A stretch of DNA of 64,000 nt, taken from contig NZ_CAMLHX010000017.1 of NCBI RefSeq assembly GCF_946479965.1, forward strand, positions 14,177 to 78,176, given 5' to 3'. Positions 36,368 to 44,350 of the stretch are shown here, piece by piece. Made by a program: the position numbers and the translations under genes. A model generated the notes under the pieces. That model was not told the origin of the DNA and did not search any database. It saw only the letters and a list, made by a program, of their open reading frames with translations. The first letter of the stretch is position 1, and every line of letters starts with the position of its first letter. This DNA comes from an uncultured Mucilaginibacter sp. (GTDB lineage Bacteria; Bacteroidota; Bacteroidia; Sphingobacteriales; Sphingobacteriaceae).

Positions 36368-37381
36368 TCAAAGACAATATTTCTTAAGCAACTCGTCTAC
36401 AACCGGAGTACTTCCTAAAGATCTTACTTTATTCCAATCTAAGCACGCGCCATCTTTATTACCCAACATAAGTTTACACAAGCCACGTTTACAAAGATTG
36501 TCTTTATCATTTGGGGTATTGACCAAAGCTTTGTCAAAATAAAATAAAGCCAATTCATAGTCACTTGAATTGTAGGCATCGTTTGCCTTTTGTGCATCAA
36601 AAACAGCTGGTATTGCAGTGGCGGAAGTAGAATAGCCCAAATTCACCAACATCTTTACTGATACCGGTTGGCCCTGAAGTATAGCAGGTTTCCAGTTTTT
36701 ACGCTGCTGATTGAAAACTTTAACAAACAAACTGTTAAACTTATCATCAATACCTTCAAGAATCCGCACACTATCGGCAAGACCGGTCTTAGAAACAATA
36801 AAACTCGCTGACAAGCTACCCGCACGATTGTTCATACTAATTCCCTTGCGAATGCCATTATACATTATCTGCTGAAAACTGTTCCCGTTATAGCTAGCAT
36901 AAATCTTGCGGCTTTGCTTATAAATAGTGTCCTTGCCCTTGATAGAAATGATATCGTCGGCACTTAAGGGTATACTGTTCTGGAACGTAGTTTCCGGTAC
37001 AAAGTAGAACTTCAAAGCGTCAGCATCGTCAAATCCGGTAAGGCCGGCTTGCAACAATACTAAGGTGTCTTTTAGTGCCTCAATGCGATAGCTATTCACA
37101 TAACCTCCCTCAGGCGATTTAATAGTCAGAACGTTACTATTAAGTTCAAATAGTTGATCTGATCCATTTTCAAAGTAGGCTGTCCCGATATTTAAATGAT
37201 CGGGCTGGGAAAACTTATATTTAATATATAAGTATTTAAGCGGGTGTGTATCGGGTAAGCTTGCGCCATTCGGATAAGTTACCTGCGATGTAACCCAGGT
37301 ATTAAAAATGTTTTTAGAAGAGTTTTGAGCATGGGCGCTGCCGATAAAGAATGTCAGCGCAATAATACAGATAGCTTTCAT
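36368..37381 (-). CDS. TonB C-terminal-like and TPR protein, exported
   Basis: A 337-residue protein with a signal peptide (FFIGSAHAQN). Residues about 20-150 resemble a lipocalin-like sandwich. A TonB C-terminal-like segment spans about 185-250 (ASFIVSKTGLADSVRILEGID, then NWKPAILQGQPVSVKMLVNLGY). TPR repeats follow at about 265-325 (ANDAYNSSDYELALFYFDKAL, CKRGLCKLMLGNKDGACLDWNKV). There is no membrane anchor like that of true TonB, so it is not an energy transducer; its partner is unknown. Confidence 0.65.
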   Translation of the reverse strand: MKAICIIALTFFIGSAHAQNSSKNIFNTWVTSQVTYPNGASLPDTHPLKYLYIKYKFSQPDHLNIGTAYFENGSDQLFELNSNVLTIKSPEGGYVNSYRIEALKDTLVLLQAGLTGFDDADALKFYFVPETTFQNSIPLSADDIISIKGKDTIYKQSRKIYASYNGNSFQQIMYNGIRKGISMNNRAGSLSASFIVSKTGLADSVRILEGIDDKFNSLFVKVFNQQRKNWKPAILQGQPVSVKMLVNLGYSTSATAIPAVFDAQKANDAYNSSDYELALFYFDKALVNTPNDKDNLCKRGLCKLMLGNKDGACLDWNKVRSLGSTPVVDELLKKYCL

Positions 37382-37456
37382 CGTGAAATGGTAAGTATCT
37401 AAAGTTAATCAACCTGACAGATAAAATCAAACAATAAGCACGAGCATTAGCCAACC

Positions 37457-37756
37457 TTAAAACAACTGGGTGGCTAAAATTACCTCTCGGTTTTGCAACA
37501 CAGGGATGATTTGGCCGAGCGCTATGGTTTGAAAATGTTCAGACGCCCGGTGAGCCGCCACAGCCGCTTCATCTATATAAGCTTCGTACAACATCAATGT
37601 ATTTGGCTCTATGTTACTTTGGTGAATGGTATAAAAAAGGTTTCCTTCTTCTTGCCGGGTTTTGTCTACCAGCTCCGTAAACAGATTTAATACTTTGTCA
37701 AGTTCACCGTCTTTTACCTGCCATTTGGCAAATACTGTAATTGGTTTCTGCACCAT
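37457..37756 (-). CDS. ABM-domain putative quinol monooxygenase
   Basis: A 99-residue cytoplasmic protein of the dimeric alpha-beta barrel fold. Family phrases are ITVFAKWQVKDGELDKVLNLF, EEGNLFYTIHQSN and LYEAYIDEAAVAAHRASEHF. Members (YgiN, ActVA-Orf6) oxidise quinols or polyketides without cofactors. It is the last gene of the SRPBCC-ArsR operon, 67 nt after the previous stop. Confidence 0.85.
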   Translation of the reverse strand: MVQKPITVFAKWQVKDGELDKVLNLFTELVDKTRQEEGNLFYTIHQSNIEPNTLMLYEAYIDEAAVAAHRASEHFQTIALGQIIPVLQNREVILATQLF

Positions 37757-37823
37757 TTATTTTGAGTTAGAAGCCGCAATATAATTATAGCGCGGCTTCT
37801 CTCCTAAAAATGTAATAGCAATA

Positions 37824-38276
37824 TTAAGCGTGCTCACGCAAGTCTTCATTTAGTAGTGCCTCAAAGCGCTTTAAGATCTTTGTCTTCCAGCCGCTACCCA
37901 TAAACAGGCTAGCCACATAGTTGCCGAAGCCTTTAAAGCCGGTTTGGGCCAACAATAGTTCGGTGCCGCCGTTTTTGGCTTGTAGTGTCCATGTTAACAG
38001 GGTGTCTAAAGTGACAACACCTGGTGCCGGGCCACCGCGCCACGTGTAAACCAGTTTTTGCATTGGGGCAACTTCCAGCACCTCACAGTAAACTATACCG
38101 TCAAAGTTCATTTTGGGTAATGGTTTGGTATGGAAATTAAACCGATGCCCAACCACCGGTTTAAAATCGTTATCCATCAACCATTGGCTTATCATGTCCT
38201 TATTCGTAAGGCAGAACCAAACTTTTTCCGGCGCATGCGGCAGGAACCATTTAATTCGGATATCACGTTGTATCAT
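37824..38276 (-). CDS. SRPBCC/AHSA1 domain protein (copy 2)
   Basis: A 150-residue soluble START-like protein from ATG 38276; TTG 38288 is also possible. It has the AHSA1 signatures IKWFLPHAPEKVWFCLTN, GIVYCEVLEVAPMQKLVYTW and TLLTWTLQAKNGGTELLLAQTGF. It aligns along its length with the protein encoded at 39461-39913. Such proteins bind hydrophobic ligands in a deep cavity. The ligand is unknown. Confidence 0.85.
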   Translation of the reverse strand: MIQRDIRIKWFLPHAPEKVWFCLTNKDMISQWLMDNDFKPVVGHRFNFHTKPLPKMNFDGIVYCEVLEVAPMQKLVYTWRGGPAPGVVTLDTLLTWTLQAKNGGTELLLAQTGFKGFGNYVASLFMGSGWKTKILKRFEALLNEDLREHA

Positions 38277-38289
38277 TGTTTTTGTCAAT

Positions 38290-39150
38290 TTAGTTTGCGC
38301 TTGCCGCAGTTAAAACTTCTTTATTCATACGTACGTACTCTTGGTTGTTTTGAGCTAAAGCTAATTTAAGCCCTTCGTTGGCCGCAGCTATTGCGGCTTT
38401 TTTATCCCCTGCTTTTAGCTGTATTTTGGCCAGCCAGTATTTTACATTAAATGCCTGTGGCTGTGCTTTATTTTGCTCCTGTATCCAGGCGAGCGCTTTG
38501 TTGTTATCAAGGCCATGGTTGTAATACCAAATAGCCGACATATAATAGGGCTTGTTTTCGCCTTTCATCGCGTCGGCAATATTGGCCACTATACGTTTAA
38601 TTACATTGGTTTTTAGGTGAAGATCAATGCCGGTATTTTCCCATTGTATCTGCATTACGCAATCTTCTTCCTTAACGTTGGCAAACTGTATAGTTAGTGT
38701 TTCAATTTTATTAGCCAGCTTGGTTGGCTTTACTTTAAAACGCAGCAGATCTTGTTTTTCATTATAAGCATACGCGCCCCATTGCTGAACCTCTTTATTA
38801 AAAATAATGGTCCACTCACTAGCACCCGGTATACTGAATAGCGAGTAGGAGCCAGGTGTAATGGCATGGCCTTCTACCCAAACTGTATCTGTTAAGGTAA
38901 TTGCTGTAGCATTATTAGCGCCGGTACGCCACACGGTTCCGTATGGTTCAAGGCCGCCAAATACTTTCCGGCCCTTTGTATTTGGGCGGTAATACTTTAC
39001 AGAAATGGTGCCTAGCCCAAAATCCTGCTCAATGCGTTGGCCCGGGCTTGCTGCGGGTATTTTAAATTTTAGCTCCTGAGCGGCAGCGCTGTTAAGCAGC
39101 AGGCTTGTAAGGGTTGCAATTAGCAACGCGGATATTTTAATAGCTTTCAT
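38290..39150 (-). CDS. DUF2911 domain protein, exported
   Basis: A 286-residue protein with a signal peptide (LLNSAAAQE). The DUF2911 domain covers about 35-180 (VKYYRPNTKGRKVFGGLEPYGTVWRTGANNATAI, VWVEGHAITPGSYSLFSIPG). The C-terminal 100 residues are helical and TPR-like. The family is widespread in Bacteroidota and unassigned. It starts 6 nt after the ArsR stop and is part of the same operon. Confidence 0.85.
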   Translation of the reverse strand: MKAIKISALLIATLTSLLLNSAAAQELKFKIPAASPGQRIEQDFGLGTISVKYYRPNTKGRKVFGGLEPYGTVWRTGANNATAITLTDTVWVEGHAITPGSYSLFSIPGASEWTIIFNKEVQQWGAYAYNEKQDLLRFKVKPTKLANKIETLTIQFANVKEEDCVMQIQWENTGIDLHLKTNVIKRIVANIADAMKGENKPYYMSAIWYYNHGLDNNKALAWIQEQNKAQPQAFNVKYWLAKIQLKAGDKKAAIAAANEGLKLALAQNNQEYVRMNKEVLTAASAN

Positions 39151-39156
39151 AAAATT

Positions 39157-39480
39157 TTAATTGGGTAATTTTTTATTTAATAAGTTTTCCAAATTCTTCA
39201 ATTTCGATGCCCAGAACTGATCAAAGTAGGTGAGCCAGGCCTGCAGCTCTTCAAAGCCGTCTTTTTTTAATGTGCAATACCGCTCGCGGCCAACGTCCTC
39301 AATAGCGATAAACCCTGCAGTATGTAATATTTTAACATGTTTGGAAACCGCCGGTCTGCTCATATCAAAGTTATCGGCCAGGTTGTTAATGGTCAAACTG
39401 TCCTGCGATAACAGCATCAGCATTTTGCGCCTGCTGGGGTCGCCTATCACCTGGAAAGCATCAAGCGTTGGTATGGCCAT
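39157..39480 (-). CDS. ArsR family winged-helix transcriptional regulator
   Basis: A 107-residue repressor. The HTH reads NNLADNFDMSRPAVSKHVKILH with the wing in GFIAIEDVGRERYCTL. It lacks the Cys metal-binding motif of ArsR/SmtB metal sensors, so it belongs to the non-metal group that commonly pairs with SRPBCC genes. It overlaps the upstream SRPBCC gene by 20 nt, indicating translational coupling. A dyad at the operon promoter is its likely operator. Confidence 0.88.
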   Translation of the reverse strand: MAIPTLDAFQVIGDPSRRKMLMLLSQDSLTINNLADNFDMSRPAVSKHVKILHTAGFIAIEDVGRERYCTLKKDGFEELQAWLTYFDQFWASKLKNLENLLNKKLPN

Positions 39481-39913
39481 GTTGTGCAGCTTTTAACAGG
39501 TTATCAATTTTTTGCAGTTTCTCCACCCAACCATGCATCAGGCCGTTGTAGAAATCAAGATTTTCTTCTTTTGCAAACCCCCGATGATCTAAAAACACCT
39601 CTGTTCCATTATTTTTCGGCTGCAGATCCCATGTCACTACTGATTCTAATGTGATCTTGCCCTCGCCCGGGCCACTTTGCCAAGAGTAGACCAGCTTTTT
39701 AAGGGGGTCTATCTCCAAAACCTTGCAGTGAAAAATGCCATCGAAATCAAGGCTCGCTATCGGGCCCGTCCTGAATTGGAAATCATGCCCAACAACGGGT
39801 TGAAAATCATTCTTCATGAGCCATTGTGCCATCAGCTCAGATGTTGTTAAATATTCCCAAACCATCTCAATCGGATGCGAGAAAAAATACTGGTGTTTAA
39901 TAACTTTTGACAT
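39461..39913 (-). CDS. SRPBCC/AHSA1 domain protein (copy 1)
   Basis: A 150-residue START-like protein, first gene of the operon. It contains YFFSHPIEMVWEYLTT, GIFHCKVLEIDPLKKLVYSW and VVTWDLQPKNNGTEVFLDH. It is a clear paralogue of the product of 37824-38276. It ends inside the ArsR gene. The pairing of SRPBCC and ArsR genes is common in bacteria, but two SRPBCC copies around ArsR and DUF2911 is less so. Confidence 0.88.
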   Translation of the reverse strand: MSKVIKHQYFFSHPIEMVWEYLTTSELMAQWLMKNDFQPVVGHDFQFRTGPIASLDFDGIFHCKVLEIDPLKKLVYSWQSGPGEGKITLESVVTWDLQPKNNGTEVFLDHRGFAKEENLDFYNGLMHGWVEKLQKIDNLLKAAQHGHTNA

Positions 39914-39927
39914 AATGCGTAGCTTTT

Positions 39928-39966
39928 AAGTTACCCAAATGTATAAGTAACTTCTGGGTTACGCAA
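39928..39966 (-). promoter_or_regulatory. Promoter and dyad operator of the ArsR-SRPBCC operon
   Basis: On the minus strand TTG (39966-39964), a 20-nt spacer and a perfect TACATTTG (39943-39936) form an ideal Bacteroidota promoter. A perfect inverted repeat AAGTTAC-N12-GTAACTT (39928-39953) encloses the -7 element, and a related GGGTTAC lies at 39956-39962. Binding of ArsR here would block polymerase. The leader would be about 17 nt. Confidence 0.7.
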
Positions 39967-40091
39967 ATTTATTTTGAAATATTTTTAAATAAATTGATTT
40001 ATGGTATCAACCTATGCTACTTTAACCCGTTCTACTGTGTAGAATTAAATGAAATATTGTGTAATTTGGTGATGCCTTTATAGTCCTCTAA

Positions 40092-42419
40092 ATGCAGTAT
40101 TTTATGAAACTAATTAGTCCTTACTTTTGCTTTATATTGGCTGTGTTTAACTGGTGCAATGCATCTGCTCAGCAAATACAGGTAAACCATCAGCCTGGCC
40201 GCCTCGAGATCCGGTCGGTAGGTAAGGGCTGTATCAGGATGACGTTAAGGCCGGTTTCATACAAGCAACCGTTCCCGGAAAATCCTGCTGTTGTTGATCG
40301 AGATTACGGTAAAGCCATATTAAGCATTACCAACGTTAATGGTCCATTGCAAAGAATGGTGGGCGATTTAAAAGTAACAGTAACCGCCTCGCCGCTAACC
40401 GTAAGCATTTCAAATAAAAACGGCGCGCTTGTTCAAAAGATAACGATGGAGGCGGATGGCAAGCTATCATTTAAACTAAATAAAGGGCCGGTGTTCGGTC
40501 TTGGCGAGGGAGGCCAAGCGCCCGAAAAAGGGGTAGACTGGCGTACACTTCCGGTTCAATATGACCGTGGGGGCAGGTACTATAAGATGCAGCCCCGTTG
40601 GCAGCGCGATGCCTACGGCTCCCGTAATCCGGTGGCATTGTTGGTTAGCCCGGGCAACTGGGCCATATTTGCCGCTACTCCCTGGGTAGAGGTTGATCTT
40701 ACTGCTGCAGACAGAGGTGTTTTTATTCCCTGGAAGCCAACCGGCAAGGAAGATCAGCCGCAAACATTAAGCAATCAGGGACTGAATTTGGGCAAGGGCT
40801 TGCCTCCTATTGATAAAATTGTGCCGGGCTTGTATGATGTTTTTGTATTTGATGCTCACGATCCGGCCACGTTCATTAAAAACTTTTCGACTATCACCGG
40901 CCCCGCGGTGCTGCCACCCAAGTGGGCGCTGGGTTATATGCAATCGCACAGAACTTTGCAGGACGATAAGCAGATGGTAGGCATAGTTGATACTTTCCGC
41001 ACAAAAGAGATACCCGTTGATGCGGTAATTTATTTAGGTACGGGCTTTACACCGCGCGGCTGGAACAAGCAGCAACCCTCGTTTGAATTTAATCCCGCTG
41101 TACTTAAACGTTCGCCCGAAGAAGTATTGAGTGCCCTGCATGCGCGTAACGTTAAAGTTGTACTCCACATGGTGCCGTGGGACAGGGACAAACTCCCTAA
41201 CCTGTATGGCAATATTCCCGTTAAACCGGGCGAAACTGTTGACGCATCGCACATACAAAGCTACTGGAACGAACATGTCCCTGTTATGAAGGCCGGTGCC
41301 GATGCTTTTTGGCCCGATGAGGGCGATTGGTTCAACTTGTTTGAACGCATTAAGCGCCACCAACTTTACTATCAGGGACACTTGTCCTATGCCCCTAATA
41401 CCCGCCCCTGGAGTTTGCAGAGAAATGGTTATCCCGGCATAGCACAATGGGGCGGCTGGGTGTGGTCAGGCGACACAGAGTCGTCTTGGAAAACCCTTGA
41501 AACGCAGATAGCTGTGGGGCTGAATTACGCTGTGAGCATAGGGCCCTATTGGGGTACAGACATAGGCGGCTTTTTCCCAAATGCAGAGTTAACCGGCGAG
41601 CTATATGCGCGGTGGTTCCAGTTCGGCGCATTCAATCCTTTATTTCGCAGCCATGGCGTTACCTGGCATACGAGGCTTCCATGGGGCTGGGGAGATGGCA
41701 AAATGGGGCCGCCCGAGGGGCGGGTGTACCCGCTGGAATCAGAATTAAACAATCCGGCAATTGAGCCTGTTATAAAAAAGTATGATGAACTGCGTTACCA
41801 ACTGTTGCCATATAATTATACGCTGGCGTGGCAGGCTTACAAAACAGGCTTGCCCTTAATGCGGCCCATGTGGATGCATTACCCTAATGATGAAAAGTGT
41901 CGGAGCGCTGCAGATCAGTTTTTGTGGGGCCGCGATATGTTAATTGCGCCGGTTTATAAAAAAGGCGCTACATCCCGCAAGGTTTATTTACCCGAGGGAG
42001 AATGGTATGATTGGTGGACCGGAACTAAAACCACAGGCGCGCAAACCATAACCCGCAATGTAGACCTGTCTGTTTTGCCTATTTATGTTCGTGCCGGTGC
42101 TATTATTCCGATGGACCCTGTAAGGCAATATACTGCGCAAAAAGTGGATGAACCAACTACTCTTAAAATATTCACCGGCGCCAACGGCAGCTATACGCTT
42201 TATAACGATGATGGGATAAGCCAGGATTATTTAAAAGGAAAGGGTAGCGAGACAGTGATATTATGGAATAATACTGAGCAAAAAATTACCATACGCGCTG
42301 CAGCTGCAGCCGGAAAAGCAAATGCTTCATCACCACAAAAATTTACAATTAACCTGGTGCCGGGCAGTAAAAGCAAAACAGTAATTTTTAGAGGCAAGGA
42401 AGTAAGCGTTAAGATGTAA
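40092..42419 (+). CDS. Glycoside hydrolase family 31 enzyme (alpha-glucosidase/xylosidase-like)
   Basis: A 775-residue secreted enzyme; the ATG at 40104 would give a cleaner signal peptide (ending NASAQQ) and is equally likely. The N-terminal beta-sandwich precedes the TIM barrel. The nucleophile is Asp 409 in DAFWPDEGDWF and the general acid is Asp 461 in WVWSGDTESSW, numbered from 40092. Substrate-binding RSHGVTWHTRLPW follows, then C-terminal sandwich domains (RKVYLPEGEWYDWWTG). Family 31 retains configuration and cleaves alpha-linked glucose, xylose or sulfoquinovose. The exact specificity cannot be read by eye. A terminator-like hairpin lies 25 nt downstream. Confidence 0.9.
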   Translation: MQYFMKLISPYFCFILAVFNWCNASAQQIQVNHQPGRLEIRSVGKGCIRMTLRPVSYKQPFPENPAVVDRDYGKAILSITNVNGPLQRMVGDLKVTVTASPLTVSISNKNGALVQKITMEADGKLSFKLNKGPVFGLGEGGQAPEKGVDWRTLPVQYDRGGRYYKMQPRWQRDAYGSRNPVALLVSPGNWAIFAATPWVEVDLTAADRGVFIPWKPTGKEDQPQTLSNQGLNLGKGLPPIDKIVPGLYDVFVFDAHDPATFIKNFSTITGPAVLPPKWALGYMQSHRTLQDDKQMVGIVDTFRTKEIPVDAVIYLGTGFTPRGWNKQQPSFEFNPAVLKRSPEEVLSALHARNVKVVLHMVPWDRDKLPNLYGNIPVKPGETVDASHIQSYWNEHVPVMKAGADAFWPDEGDWFNLFERIKRHQLYYQGHLSYAPNTRPWSLQRNGYPGIAQWGGWVWSGDTESSWKTLETQIAVGLNYAVSIGPYWGTDIGGFFPNAELTGELYARWFQFGAFNPLFRSHGVTWHTRLPWGWGDGKMGPPEGRVYPLESELNNPAIEPVIKKYDELRYQLLPYNYTLAWQAYKTGLPLMRPMWMHYPNDEKCRSAADQFLWGRDMLIAPVYKKGATSRKVYLPEGEWYDWWTGTKTTGAQTITRNVDLSVLPIYVRAGAIIPMDPVRQYTAQKVDEPTTLKIFTGANGSYTLYNDDGISQDYLKGKGSETVILWNNTEQKITIRAAAAAGKANASSPQKFTINLVPGSKSKTVIFRGKEVSVKM

Positions 42420-42443
42420 CTATCTCCCCGGGAGACTGTAAAT

Positions 42444-42475
42444 AAAAAGCCTCCGGATAATCTCCGAAGGCTTTT
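42444..42475. terminator. Bidirectional terminator between GH31 and YceI genes
   Basis: AAAAGCCT pairs with AGGCTTTT, with an inner CGGA/TCCG pairing. A-rich and T-rich arms suit the two convergent genes. Confidence 0.7.
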
Positions 42476-42498
42476 AACATTAATAGGGGTTTAATCAA

Positions 42499-43095
42499 TT
42501 ATTTTGTAGCTACCAAGCTGATGTTAAGGATAAACTCATCATCGATGGCTTTGTCGCCTATAGCATCAAAAAAGCTTTTCGAGTTGTATTTAATATTGTA
42601 TTTGGTACGGTCAACCTTTACGTTTGCAGCTTTAGCAGTTAATGTATTACCGCTAACAGCATAAGTGGCCGGGAAAGAAACGGCGCTTGTTATGCCTTTA
42701 ATGGTAAGGTTACCGGTAACCACAACGCTGTTGTTACCTGATTTGGTAATTTTTGTTGTTGCAAATTGCGCTTCAGGGAATTTTGTAACACCAAAGAAAT
42801 CGTCGGATTTTAAGTGACCCAGTAATTTGCCTTTTGAATCGGCATCTGTAAGGTCGTTATTGCTGATAGAGGCCATGTTAATTACAAAACTACCTTTGGC
42901 AGGAACGTTGTCTTCAGTGACTATAGTACCAGAAGCTAACTTGATTTCGCCGTTGTGCTGACCTAATACTTTTTTACCTGTCCATTCAATGTTACTTTTT
43001 TGAGTATCTATTTTGAACGTTTCAGTTTTTGCAGGCGAAAATGCTGATAAAGCAATAAACGCTAATCCAATTGTTAAGAGTGATATTCTTTTCAT
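42499..43095 (-). CDS. YceI family protein
   Basis: A 198-residue exported lipocalin-like protein from ATG 43095 (an upstream extension lacks sense). The signal peptide covers 1-22. YceI phrases are TFKIDTQKSNIEWTGKKVLG, GSFVINMASISNND, DADSKGKLLGHLKSDDFF and FPATYAVSGNTLT. Members bind isoprenoid or other lipids in the periplasm; polyisoprenoid binding is known for one homologue. It stands alone. Confidence 0.92.
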   Translation of the reverse strand: MKRISLLTIGLAFIALSAFSPAKTETFKIDTQKSNIEWTGKKVLGQHNGEIKLASGTIVTEDNVPAKGSFVINMASISNNDLTDADSKGKLLGHLKSDDFFGVTKFPEAQFATTKITKSGNNSVVVTGNLTIKGITSAVSFPATYAVSGNTLTAKAANVKVDRTKYNIKYNSKSFFDAIGDKAIDDEFILNISLVATK

Positions 43096-43216
43096 TTCTG
43101 TTTTATAATTATAGACCAAAGATAGACTTAATTTTATGTGTTTAAACACGCATGGTGTTTAATTGCACATTTTTGACAATTAAATACGTTGATAGTTTAA
43201 CCTGCGTTGCCTCAAG

Positions 43217-44350
43217 CTATTCGTCCGCTTTATTTTTCATCATCATTAATAGCGAATAAGCGCCTTTAATAACCAAAGTGGCATTATTTAGGCGACTTGA
43301 TGGGTTTAATATTTCGGTGTAGCCATTTTCGCTTTCGCCAATGTTTACTTCCGTCATTTCATAGCTGTTTTTAGCAACAACCTTATATAGGTATTGTTTT
43401 CCTTCAAACTCAACCAGGGCATCGGTCGGGATTGCTGCTGCTTTTGCATTTTTAATTTGTACTTCAGCATTCATATAAGTGCCGGGCACCAGGCTTTTGT
43501 CGTAATCTTCAAAATGGCAATGTACCTCTGTGTTACGGTCGGCAGATAGGTCGCGGCCAATCAGCAGTATCTCACCCTCATGTTTCTTTTCAGGATTGTT
43601 GTTGGTGTACGAGATCACTTTCTGGCCTATATAAAGTTTATCCAGATCTTTCTCGTAAACCTTAAGTGCCAGATGTATATCAGTAGGATTAACCAGTTCA
43701 AAAAGCACCTCGGTTGGCGATACATATTTGCCGATGTTGACATTTACTTTGGATACAAACCCGCTTATAGGCGAGTATATATTTACGCTGCGGGCTATGT
43801 TGGTTTCGCTGATGTTGCGCACATTGATGCCTGCTAGTTGCAGTTTTTGGCCCAACGATGTGATCAATACCAGCTGACTATGATATTCAGCTTCGGCCTG
43901 TTGATATACCTTGTCGCTCGCAGCTTTACTTTGGTTAAGGTCTTTTTGACGTTTGTATTCGTTCTCCAGGTAGCCAATGCGTGCTTTTGCGGTAAGGTAG
44001 TCCTGTTGCAGTTGAATGTATTGCTGATCTTCTACTACCGCAACTGCTTCGCCTTTGTTTACGTGCATGCCCGGCAATAATTTGGTCGACTTTAAGTAAC
44101 CACCCAGCGGAACACTTATGGAAACCATGTTTTGTGGCGGCACATCAATTTGCCCGTTAAGTTTTAAAACAGACGATATGTCTTTCTGCTCAATTTTTCC
44201 GGTGGTTATAGCGGCATTTTTAAATTGCTCGTCTGTTAACGTTACAATATTGCTGCTTTTGGTGGCGGAATCATCTTCTACCGCCGGTTTTTTATCGCCG
44301 CAGGCAGATAAAAAGAGTACCAGTGCTGTTAAATATGTTATAGGTTTCAT
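43217..44350 (-). CDS. RND efflux periplasmic adaptor (CzcB/CusB-like lipoprotein)
   Basis: A 377-residue membrane-fusion protein with lipobox Cys near 17 (FLSACGDKK). The barrel-sandwich lobe (GGYLKSTKLLPGMHVNKGEAVAVVEDQ) surrounds a coiled-coil hairpin (about 110-185), followed by beta-barrel (LALKVYEKDLDKLYIGQKV) and membrane-proximal domains. It links the inner-membrane pump to the outer-membrane channel for cation efflux. Its start overlaps the pump gene's stop by 4 nt, so they are translationally coupled. Confidence 0.92.
   Translation of the reverse strand: MKPITYLTALVLFLSACGDKKPAVEDDSATKSSNIVTLTDEQFKNAAITTGKIEQKDISSVLKLNGQIDVPPQNMVSISVPLGGYLKSTKLLPGMHVNKGEAVAVVEDQQYIQLQQDYLTAKARIGYLENEYKRQKDLNQSKAASDKVYQQAEAEYHSQLVLITSLGQKLQLAGINVRNISETNIARSVNIYSPISGFVSKVNVNIGKYVSPTEVLFELVNPTDIHLALKVYEKDLDKLYIGQKVISYTNNNPEKKHEGEILLIGRDLSADRNTEVHCHFEDYDKSLVPGTYMNAEVQIKNAKAAAIPTDALVEFEGKQYLYKVVAKNSYEMTEVNIGESENGYTEILNPSSRLNNATLVIKGAYSLLMMMKNKADE

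Noticed and set aside
36368..37381. TonB energy transducer
   Set aside because: It has a cleavable signal peptide and TPR repeats but no N-terminal anchor or Pro-rich spanning segment.
43096..43149. 18-residue extension of the YceI protein
   Set aside because: The internal ATG at 43095 begins a standard signal peptide.
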